From assembly GCA_030830385.1 (NCBI GenBank), contig JAURNA010000227.1, positions 1 to 10,311 of the forward strand: a DNA stretch of 10,311 nucleotides, read 5' to 3'. The notes below the pieces were generated by a model. The model was not told the DNA's origin and ran no database searches. It was given only the letters and a program-made list of their open reading frames with translations. Position numbers and translations under genes: made by a program. The stretch is from Crocinitomicaceae bacterium (lineage in GTDB: Bacteria; Bacteroidota; Bacteroidia; Flavobacteriales_D; Crocinitomicaceae). Shown here piece after piece: positions 1 through 4,920 of the stretch; positions within the stretch are counted from its first letter, which is position 1; every line of letters starts with the position of its first letter.

Positions 1-215
1 TACGTTGTAATATTACCGAGCGTTGCATGCTTGTCATCCTCAGAAATTTTCTCCTTCGCAACCATACGATCCAGGTTTTTTGTGATCGTTGCAAGTCCAC
101 GGTCGAGGCTGTCCTGAGAAATGTCAATCAAAGAGACAGGGTATCCGAATTGAGCAAATGTATGCGCGATGCCATTTCCCATTGTTCCGGCACCGATAAC
201 GGCAATATTTTTCAT
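1..215 (-). CDS. 3-hydroxyacyl-CoA (3-hydroxybutyryl-CoA) dehydrogenase, N-terminal part
   Basis: Only the first 71 residues are in the window; the gene runs off the left edge. The protein starts MKNIAVIGAGTMGNGIAHTF, a beta-strand followed by the glycine-rich NAD-binding turn GAGTMGNGIA (residues 8-17), and continues to an acidic residue at the end of the second strand (SLID). This is the typical opening of the soluble 3-hydroxyacyl-CoA dehydrogenase family, which oxidises (S)-3-hydroxyacyl-CoA to 3-oxoacyl-CoA with NAD(P) in the cytoplasm. Full-length bacterial 3-hydroxybutyryl-CoA dehydrogenases have about 280-300 residues. The start at 215 is the only ATG that keeps the whole Rossmann fold. 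A Bacteroidota-type -7 box lies about 20 nt upstream. Whether the substrate is short-chain hydroxybutyryl-CoA or a longer acyl-CoA cannot be told from this fragment. Confidence 0.88.
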   Translation of the reverse strand, partial: MKNIAVIGAGTMGNGIAHTFAQFGYPVSLIDISQDSLDRGLATITKNLDRMVAKEKISEDDKHATLGNITT

Positions 216-236
216 GGTTTTTATTTTTAGTGCATA

Positions 237-244
237 CAAAGATA
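237..244 (-). promoter_or_regulatory. Bacteroidota -7 box for the hydroxyacyl-CoA dehydrogenase gene
   Basis: Read on the minus strand this is TATCTTTG, an exact match to the Bacteroidota -7 consensus TAnnTTTG. It lies 21 nt before the start codon at 215. No TTG is seen at the expected -33 distance, so the assignment rests on the -7 element and its position. Confidence 0.45.
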
Positions 245-422
245 ACAGAACGTTGGGCTCGGTTGACGACTTGTGAAAATGATTGGTGTAAATTCTTCTT
301 TTACAGCCGATTCTTCTGCATTACAGCGCAGGAATTCGAACAATCCGTTCATGAAATTTGAGTGGGTCAGACGGAAAGTCTCTGAAAAACAGCAGAAGGT
401 GGTCTTGCCGTACAATTGTCCA

Positions 423-434
423 TTTACGCGTAAA
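423..434. repeat. 12-bp perfect palindrome TTTACGCGTAAA
   Basis: The sequence TTTACGCGTAAA reads the same on both strands and sits in the intergenic region about 100 nt upstream of the promoter at 534-562. Two-fold symmetric sites of this length are typical binding sites for dimeric repressors or activators, but a single copy in this AT/GC context could be chance. Confidence 0.3.
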
Positions 435-533
435 AAATCGTCACCGCTGAGCTACAGTACCGGAATGAATCGTTTTCTGGACCTCCCGATCTTTTTCAAA
501 TCCATTTTTCGGTCGGGCGCGTTCAGGATTTCG

Positions 534-562
534 TTGATAAAACGACAAATTCGATACCTTTG
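534..562 (+). promoter_or_regulatory. Bacteroidota-type promoter of the DCC/DUF393 gene
   Basis: A TTG at 534-536 and TACCTTTG at 555-562 are separated by 18 nt, matching the Bacteroidota sigma-A promoter pattern (-33 TTG, -7 TAnnTTTG). Transcription would begin about 5-7 nt after the -7 box, giving a leader of about 25 nt before the ATG at 594. It is the best promoter match in the window. Confidence 0.6.
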
Positions 563-593
563 AAGTGTTGAACACAAGGATTGATTACAAGTA

Positions 594-1013
594 ATGGATG
601 AATCGATAAGAACAGAGGAACTTCCGAAGCTCATGTTGCTTTACGACGGTGATTGCGGCTTTTGCAATCGCTCGGTTCAATTCATCCTGAACAAGGAAAA
701 ATCAAAAAAAATACACTTCGCAGCGCTTCAATCCGACCTTACTCAGCAACTTTTTGCGGCAAACAATTGGCCACAACCCGATTTGAGTACGCTTTGCTTC
801 ATCGAAAATGGAGTCCGCTACGAACGATCCACTGCTGCCCTCCGCATCGCAAGATATTTTCGCTACCCGGCCAGAATGCTTCGTGTTTTTTACATCATCC
901 CGCGCCCAATCAGGGATTGGGCATACAATGTGATCGCGAAACGAAGACAACGGATTGCAAAAGGGTATTGCGTGATGCCTTCACCGGAAGATTCGGCACG
1001 TTTTCTCCGTTGA
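594..1013 (+). CDS. DCC-family (DUF393) thiol-disulfide oxidoreductase-like protein
   Basis: A 139-residue protein whose N-terminal half holds YDGDCGFCNRSV (residues 17-28), the defining D-x-D-C-x-x-C motif of the DCC/DUF393 family, related to Bacillus YuxK. The two cysteines (C21, C24) form a thioredoxin-like CxxC and follow a short beta-strand (LMLLY), as in thioredoxin folds. The C-terminal half contains DWAYNVIAKRRQRIAKG, matching the family's conserved Y-x-x-I-A-x-x-R segment. No signal peptide is seen, so it is probably cytoplasmic. Its redox partner is unknown; the family name is based on motif rather than proven activity. The start at 594 is the first ATG after the promoter at 534-562. 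It is a single-gene unit, convergent with the TerB-like gene. Confidence 0.88.
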   Translation: MDESIRTEELPKLMLLYDGDCGFCNRSVQFILNKEKSKKIHFAALQSDLTQQLFAANNWPQPDLSTLCFIENGVRYERSTAALRIARYFRYPARMLRVFYIIPRPIRDWAYNVIAKRRQRIAKGYCVMPSPEDSARFLR

Positions 1014-1081
1014 CGTTCCGGTTTTGTCGCTGGCGGTATGAGATGAGCACGCTGTCATTCAGAATCTCTGAAATACTTCGG

Positions 1082-1104
1082 CCCGCGGTTGCATCGACCG
1101 GGGG
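1082..1104. terminator. GC-rich hairpin after the DCC gene (possible terminator)
   Basis: Positions 1082-1089 (CCCGCGGT) pair with 1097-1104 (ACCGGGGG) around a 7-nt loop with one G-G mismatch. It lies about 70 nt past the DCC stop codon in the convergent gap. No T-run follows, so an intrinsic terminator is only weakly supported. Confidence 0.22.
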
Positions 1105-1142
1105 GATATTGATGGACGTCTGCCGGTGAAATGGAAGTCACG

Positions 1143-1170
1143 AATTGCGTGTATGCAATGATATGCAATT
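1143..1170. repeat. TATGCAAT tandem pair within an AATTGC/GCAATT inverted repeat
   Basis: TATGCAAT occurs at 1152-1159 and again at 1162-1169, 10 nt apart (about one helical turn). AATTGC at 1143-1148 is the inverse of GCAATT at 1165-1170. The cluster lies between two convergent genes, where no promoter is needed, so its role is unclear. Confidence 0.3.
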
Positions 1171-1229
1171 ACGAATAGCAGCAGGTAACGTTTCAAGGCA
1201 GTATTTTCGACGGTCAAACGATGATTACA

Positions 1230-1244
1230 AGTGCATACTGCACT
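1230..1244 (-). terminator. 6-bp hairpin at the stop codon of the TerB-like gene
   Basis: AGTGCA at 1230-1235 and TGCACT at 1239-1244 form a 6-bp stem with a 3-nt loop directly at the 3' end of the minus-strand TerB-like gene, whose stop codon is 1244-1246. There is no T-tract on the minus-strand side, so termination is a guess. Confidence 0.22.
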
Positions 1245-1651
1245 CAGTTGTGGAAGGTTTTGAAGATTTCAATGAGACGATTCGGCGGAACAATGTTGTT
1301 TTCGTAGTCCTCCATAATGCGAAGAACTTCTGCCGTAGCATTGGGGTGTAGTCCCATTCGGATACCTACATTTCGGATGTAATCCAGTTCCTTTTCGTCG
1401 ATTTGTTGGTCTACGTTCATGAGTAAAACCAATCGATGGAACTGCAGTATCCGATCAAATTCAACCTTGGGAGGAGCAAATTCGATGTACTGCTCGAACA
1501 ATTGTTTGAACTCGTTCTTTGTGACGCCCAGTTGAGAAGCAATGGCAAGCAGAAAATTGAATTCAACCTCACGAATCTCGTTATCGGCTCGGGCCATTTT
1601 AATTAGTTCTGAGAGGAGGCTCAGGCGTTCTTGGTTAGCATTTTCACTCAT
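1244..1651 (-). CDS. TerB-like (tellurite-resistance/DUF533-type fold) small cytoplasmic protein
   Basis: A 135-residue, probably all-helical protein with two internally similar acidic loops: ADNEIREVE at residues 22-30 and NVDQQIDEKE at 79-88. Each follows a hydrophobic helix (LLSELIKMA; HRLVLLM) and leads into another (FNFLLAIAS; LDYIRNVG). This D-x-x-I-x-x-x-E pattern in duplicate is the hallmark of TerB-type folds, which may bind divalent metal through the acidic loops. No signal peptide or membrane helix. In the family, TerB proteins are linked to stress or tellurite resistance, but stand-alone Bacteroidota versions have no assigned function and I infer none. The ATG at 1651 overlaps the stop of the upstream hydrolase in an ATGA junction, so the two are likely translationally coupled. 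No other ter gene is nearby. Confidence 0.72.
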   Translation of the reverse strand: MSENANQERLSLLSELIKMARADNEIREVEFNFLLAIASQLGVTKNEFKQLFEQYIEFAPPKVEFDRILQFHRLVLLMNVDQQIDEKELDYIRNVGIRMGLHPNATAEVLRIMEDYENNIVPPNRLIEIFKTFHN

Positions 1652-2475
1652 GTTTCATCGAAAAATGCTCGAATATATTCAATTGCCTGTTCCAAACCAA
1701 GTGGCAACTGGTTTTTCGTCCAGGGGTGAGCGGCTCCAAAAGTATGTGCCTGATCGGGTATTCGAATCAGTTGTGTTGCACTCCACGAAGCAATGGCTTC
1801 ACCCTCCGAAATCGGAACCGATGTATCTTCTTCACCATGAATGATGAGCATAGAAGCCGAATGATTCCGACAATGATCTTCTATGTTCAGTCGTTGCTGA
1901 TTGTTTTTGAAATCCAGAAATTGTTCATACGAATGAGGCATCTCCTGAAGGGTTCGACCATTTTTGCGGGTGTAGTATCCTGTTTCCTTCCATTGCTTGA
2001 GAGCTTCGGCTTTCGGAAAGCGCGAACCGACATCAGAAATGGCTGCCAACGTTGCGATTCGCTCGACTCGCGGATTATCAGAAAACAACAACGCAATTCC
2101 TCCGCCTCGAGAATGACCAATGAGATGAAAGCGCTGTCCTGTTGGAAACTTTTCGGAGATCAACATGAAAATGTTCTGCAAATCCTGGACTTCGTACGAA
2201 TAACGGTTCCGGGAAAAACTCTCCAAATCCGGGAAGTCGATCGGCTCTTCCACTGTGCCACCGTTGTGACTTACATTGTATTTCACAAAGGCGTATCCTG
2301 CCGTCGTAAATGAGTCCATCATGAGCCCCCAGGCACCCCAGTCCTTAAATCCCATATATCCGTGCATAAAAATGACAACCTTCCCATTCCAATTGTCGGG
2401 AATCTCCAGGTCGTACAAACTATCCCTTCCATTTGCCCCTGTGTACACGGCATTTTTTACGACAAGACTTTTCAT
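1648..2475 (-). CDS. Alpha/beta-hydrolase fold esterase/acyl hydrolase
   Basis: A 275-residue cytoplasmic alpha/beta hydrolase. The nucleophile elbow is GHSRGG with Ser122; the oxyanion-side motif MHGYMG is at residues 37-42 after the strand KVVIF; the acid is probably Asp217 in HGEEDTSVP (213-221) and the base His244 in DQAHTF, so the triad is complete and in canonical order. H250 is a less likely base. A cap region of about 60 residues (150-205) contains aromatic and charged residues typical of dienelactone hydrolase- or acyl-aminoacyl peptidase-like members. The natural substrate cannot be inferred. No signal peptide. The start at 2475 lies 4 nt after a TAnnTTCG box on the minus strand. 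It is the first gene of a two-gene unit with the TerB-like protein. Confidence 0.88.
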   Translation of the reverse strand: MKSLVVKNAVYTGANGRDSLYDLEIPDNWNGKVVIFMHGYMGFKDWGAWGLMMDSFTTAGYAFVKYNVSHNGGTVEEPIDFPDLESFSRNRYSYEVQDLQNIFMLISEKFPTGQRFHLIGHSRGGGIALLFSDNPRVERIATLAAISDVGSRFPKAEALKQWKETGYYTRKNGRTLQEMPHSYEQFLDFKNNQQRLNIEDHCRNHSASMLIIHGEEDTSVPISEGEAIASWSATQLIRIPDQAHTFGAAHPWTKNQLPLGLEQAIEYIRAFFDET

Positions 2476-2479
2476 TCTG

Positions 2480-2487
2480 CGAATTTA
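2480..2487 (-). promoter_or_regulatory. Candidate -7 box of the alpha/beta hydrolase gene
   Basis: On the minus strand this reads TAAATTCG, one base from the Bacteroidota consensus TAnnTTTG. Only 4 nt (CAGA) separate it from the ATG at 2475, which would put the transcription start at or next to the start codon. No clear -33 TTG is seen. Confidence 0.32.
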
Positions 2488-2521
2488 AAAATCTCCACTT
2501 TATCGTGCGATGGGAAATCAG

Positions 2522-2529
2522 TATCTTCG
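2522..2529 (+). promoter_or_regulatory. Candidate -7 box of the seven-gene plus-strand operon
   Basis: TATCTTCG is one base from TAnnTTTG and is followed after 4 nt (CGGC) by the ATG at 2534. Transcription from it would produce a leaderless or nearly leaderless mRNA for the lipoprotein gene; use of the ATG at 2543 would leave about a 9-nt leader. No -33 TTG is visible. No better promoter is seen between 2476 and the start of the next genes, so this is the best candidate for the whole operon. Confidence 0.42.
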
Positions 2530-2533
2530 CGGC

Positions 2534-2920
2534 ATGAGAGCCATGATTGTTGTTCTTTTACTTGCGGTGCTTGCCGGATGTATTTCCGAGAATAAGCACC
2601 GAATCATTGCCGGTGAACTCACGGTTTACTTCCTCGATAAAAAAGACGAGAAAAAGTCCGAGTGGCTTGCAAATTACTGGAAGGAAAACGAGCTCATGAC
2701 GGGACGTAAGCAGGACATTCAACTGAGCCATGACGACAGGAACCGATACGTGGTTTCCCTCGTTGCAAAGCATCCTGAAGACGCAAAAAACATGCCTGTC
2801 CAAGAGCGATTTATCCTTTCGCGTTTGCGGGCGGATATTCAGAACGAAGGCTTTCCGGACGACATCGTGATTTTGGCTGTCTGCGATGCGAATTTTGAAC
2901 CCATTACGATAATTGACTGA
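2534..2920 (+). CDS. Small lipoprotein of unknown function
   Basis: A 128-residue protein that I do not recognise beyond its export signal. Residues 1-16 form a lipoprotein signal peptide: Arg2, a hydrophobic stretch MIVVLLLAVLAG and the lipobox L-A-G-C with Cys16 as the lipidated residue. The mature part is highly charged, with a beta-prone segment (GELTVYFLD), a helical EKKSEWLANYWKE, and a C-terminal strand DDIVILAVCDANFEPI. The start at 2534 fits the promoter spacing; an upstream in-frame ATG at 2510 precedes the -7 box and adds a polar stretch that would spoil the signal peptide; the ATG at 2543 would also work but lacks Arg2. The stop shares its A with the ATG of the next gene (TGATG), implying coupling to the epimerase-like fusion. 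Placement of an envelope lipoprotein at the head of a metabolic operon is unusual. Confidence 0.72.
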   Translation: MRAMIVVLLLAVLAGCISENKHRIIAGELTVYFLDKKDEKKSEWLANYWKENELMTGRKQDIQLSHDDRNRYVVSLVAKHPEDAKNMPVQERFILSRLRADIQNEGFPDDIVILAVCDANFEPITIID

Positions 2921-3924
2921 TGAAGATTTCAGCTTCGATATACAGCGATAAATCCCGCCCGTTGAAAGGGGTAATTGGTGATCTGGTGGCCCATGAAGTG
3001 GATTTACTGCACGTGGATTGCAACGATGATCCGACAGTGTTTGACGACATTGCGGAGATACGAGAGATTTGTTCGCTCCCAATTGATCTGCATTTGATCA
3101 CTTCCGCACCCGAACAATACTTCGATTTGTTGAAGAAGCACCCCGTAGAGTACGTCACATTTCAGTACGAAAACCTTACGCAACCACTTGATTTACCGGA
3201 TAGCATTCCCGGCAGAAAGGGAATAGCGATCACTACACCAACGGATGTTTCCATTTTTCAAGCGTATGATTCGTACGATTTTATCCTCATTATGGCAACA
3301 GTGCCCGGGCAGAGTGGAGGAACGTTCGATAAAATCAATTTTGACAAAATTCGTGCGTTTCGAAACCAATACCCCGGAAAGTCCATACATGTCGATGGAG
3401 GTGTAAACCCCGAAGTTTCTTTCATTTTGCGAAACATGGGAGTTTCTACGGCGGTGTCAGGGTCTTATCTGTTCAAAGAAGCAAGTGTTGGAAATGCACT
3501 CATGAATCTCACGAAGAGAAGTGTTGAGTCCCACTACGCCGTGAAAGATTTCATGCGCCCGTTGAGTGAATCGCCGAGAGTGTATGAAGAACAACTGAGT
3601 GTGGAAGCGGTTCTGAACGCCATCGAACAGGGAAAACTTGGTTTTACGCTGGTTACCGATGGGGAAGGCAAGCTGAAAGGCATTATTTCAAACGCCGATG
3701 TCCGGAAAGGATTGCTTCGCAATTTGGAGGATTTGAATGCCCTCAACACCCATCGTCTGGTGAACCGAAGTCCTGTAATGATTGAAGATACGTCTACCGT
3801 GGTAGATATGCTGAAGACCATCAAGCAAACAAGCTTCCCAATGATGTACATTCCAGTCGTCGATAGTCAGGGATATGCCAAAGGAATTGTTACTTTTGTG
3901 AACCTGATCAAAGGAGAATTATGA
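2920..3924 (+). CDS. Ribulose-phosphate 3-epimerase-like TIM barrel fused to a CBS-domain pair
   Basis: A 334-residue fusion. Residues 1 to about 205 follow the ribulose-phosphate 3-epimerase barrel: SASIYSD (compare SILSAD), HVDCNDD at 31-37 (compare HVDVMDG), DLHLIT at 56-61, LIMATVPGQSGG at 123-134 (compare VLVMTVNPGFGG) and HVDGGV at 157-162. The expected metal ligands H31, D33, H58 and D159 are all present, with D33 and D159 the catalytic acid/base pair. The substrate-side segments differ: the MDG loop is NDD, and the usual H-x-E is QYE (82-84). Residues about 208-334 form two CBS motifs (GFTLVTDGEGKLKGIISNADVR at 241-262 in outline, and MMYIPVVDSQGYAKGIVT), close in style to the CBS pair of KdsD, which senses adenylates or sugar nucleotides in other proteins. 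Ordinary Rpe has about 215-225 residues and no CBS. It overlaps the lipoprotein by 1 nt and the DAHP-synthase gene by 4 nt. A sugar-phosphate epimerase role is likely; the substrate is open. Confidence 0.8.
   Translation: MKISASIYSDKSRPLKGVIGDLVAHEVDLLHVDCNDDPTVFDDIAEIREICSLPIDLHLITSAPEQYFDLLKKHPVEYVTFQYENLTQPLDLPDSIPGRKGIAITTPTDVSIFQAYDSYDFILIMATVPGQSGGTFDKINFDKIRAFRNQYPGKSIHVDGGVNPEVSFILRNMGVSTAVSGSYLFKEASVGNALMNLTKRSVESHYAVKDFMRPLSESPRVYEEQLSVEAVLNAIEQGKLGFTLVTDGEGKLKGIISNADVRKGLLRNLEDLNALNTHRLVNRSPVMIEDTSTVVDMLKTIKQTSFPMMYIPVVDSQGYAKGIVTFVNLIKGEL
3911..3916 (+). promoter_or_regulatory. Strong Shine-Dalgarno AAGGAG ahead of the DAHP synthase gene
   Basis: AAGGAG ends 4 nt before the ATG at 3921 and lies inside the epimerase-CBS coding region. 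Strong Shine-Dalgarno sequences are uncommon in Bacteroidota, and this one supports the start at 3921 and independent or enhanced initiation on top of coupling. Confidence 0.5.
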
Positions 3925-4919
3925 TCATTCATTTGAAAGCCGGCGCGTCGCAGGATCGTGCTGCTGAACTGGCGAACAAACTGCAAGCATTTCACGTTTA
4001 TGACGGAACGCGTCATATTTTGGTGTCGGGTGCCGGACAAAAAGAGGTTCCGGTTGAAATGGAAAGTGAAGTCGATCAATTTTGGGTGTTCGATAACGAC
4101 ATTCAGCTGGCTTCAAAAAAATACCGCAGCGATGTACGGGAAGTAACCATTGGAAAGGTAACCATCGGTGGAAACCAAAAGAAAACATTGTTGATTGGAG
4201 GGCCTTGCTCCGTGGAGTCCGAAGAACAAATCCGTCAATCTGCAACACTCCTTACTGAAATGGGGCTGACTTCTTTGCGCGGAGGTTGCTACAAACCAAG
4301 AACAAGTCCGTACTCGTTTCAGGGATTGGGACTGGAAGGATTGAAGCTGCTCGCAAAAATGCGCGATGAATTTGGCGTGAGTGTGGTAACGGAAGCAAGA
4401 GACGCAACGCACATCCATGAAATCATTGAATATTCAGATGTGATTCAGGTTGGAGCGAAAGCAATGTACGACCAGGGAATCTTACGTGCCTGCGCAAAGA
4501 CTCAAAAGCCGGTTTTGATCAAAAGAGGATTCGGGACCACGCTCAAAGAGTTTGTTCAGGCAGCGGAATTTGTACTCTCCGGAGGAAACAACAATGTATT
4601 GCTCTGCGAAAGAGGTCTTCGAACCTTCGAAACGAATACACGATTCACACTTGATTTGTGTGGGGTAGCCTGGTTGCAGGAACACACAAATTTACCGATT
4701 GTACTCGATCCAAGTCACGCGATGGGACTGGCGTTCGGAGTTACTCCGTTGGCAAAAGCCTGCGTAGCCATGGGAATCGATAGTCTGCTCATTGAAACGC
4801 ATCCGAATCCTGCTGTTGCCAAATCTGACGCAGCACAACAGTTGAATCACGAGCAGTTTAAGGAACTTTATAACCGCATTCAGCCGGTGGCAAATGCCGT
4901 CGGTTATCAGATTGTTTAA
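3921..4919 (+). CDS. aroF: Type I-beta 3-deoxy-7-phosphoheptulonate (DAHP) synthase homologue, divergent
   Basis: A 332-residue homologue of the I-beta DAHP synthases, which join PEP and erythrose 4-phosphate at the entry to the shikimate pathway. Residues 1 to about 75 form the small ferredoxin-like regulatory domain (MIIHLKAGAS...), the rest the catalytic barrel. Hallmarks seen: GGPCSVES (93-100) with metal ligand C96, KPRTSPYSF (125-133), LIKRG (199-203), CERGLRTFET (229-238), LDPSHAMG (262-269) with H266, IETHPNP with E292, and SDAAQQL with D303; this completes the Cys/His/Glu/Asp metal set. The odd point is GAKAMYDQ at 178-185, where the family has GARNMQN: the PEP-side arginine is lysine and the motif is rewritten, and GFGTTLKEF replaces the usual G-M-S-A-T-x-E-E-W. 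No chorismate mutase domain is fused. ATGA overlap with the upstream fusion gene; 1 nt before the HAD gene. It may be the cell's DAHP synthase or a paralogue with another aldose phosphate. Confidence 0.85.
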   Translation: MIIHLKAGASQDRAAELANKLQAFHVYDGTRHILVSGAGQKEVPVEMESEVDQFWVFDNDIQLASKKYRSDVREVTIGKVTIGGNQKKTLLIGGPCSVESEEQIRQSATLLTEMGLTSLRGGCYKPRTSPYSFQGLGLEGLKLLAKMRDEFGVSVVTEARDATHIHEIIEYSDVIQVGAKAMYDQGILRACAKTQKPVLIKRGFGTTLKEFVQAAEFVLSGGNNNVLLCERGLRTFETNTRFTLDLCGVAWLQEHTNLPIVLDPSHAMGLAFGVTPLAKACVAMGIDSLLIETHPNPAVAKSDAAQQLNHEQFKELYNRIQPVANAVGYQIV

Positions 4920-4920
4920 A

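Larger units (their letters stand above)
216..593. other. Divergent intergenic region without a supported gene
   Basis: These 378 nt separate two divergent genes. Open frames here (for example 273-563 plus and 227-415 minus) give proteins with no recognisable motif or domain, and they overlap the promoters of the flanking genes, so I do not call them. What can be supported is a promoter at each end (237-244 minus, 534-562 plus) and a 12-bp perfect palindrome at 423-434. The length is generous for this compact genome, leaving room for an operator or an unrecognised small RNA. Confidence 0.5.

Noticed and set aside
334..454. tRNA-like pieces on the minus strand: a GTAGCTCAG D-arm-like string (446-454) and a TTCGAAT T-loop-like string (334-340)
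   Set aside because: The pieces are more than 100 nt apart, the D-stem and T-stem do not pair, and no acceptor stem or anticodon arm can be drawn.
273..563. 96-residue open frame on the plus strand
   Set aside because: No family motif, composition unlike a folded protein, and it runs into the promoter of the next gene; most likely chance.
452..634. 60-residue open frame on the minus strand
   Set aside because: It overlaps the DCC gene start and its promoter and has no recognisable motif.
653..1129. 158-residue open frame on the plus strand overlapping the DCC gene
   Set aside because: It is an out-of-frame shadow of the DCC gene, whose CxxC motif is in the other frame.
1726..2313. 195-residue plus-strand frame opposite the alpha/beta hydrolase
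   Set aside because: The minus-strand frame has a full catalytic triad; this one has no domain and is antisense shadow.
2510..2533. Upstream ATG giving an eight-residue longer lipoprotein
   Set aside because: It lies before the -7 box and would add polar residues to the signal peptide; 2534 fits better.
4894..4920. Upstream ATG for the HAD phosphatase
   Set aside because: It sits inside the DAHP synthase 3' end and adds nine residues with no similarity; the ATG at 4921 is 1 nt after the stop.
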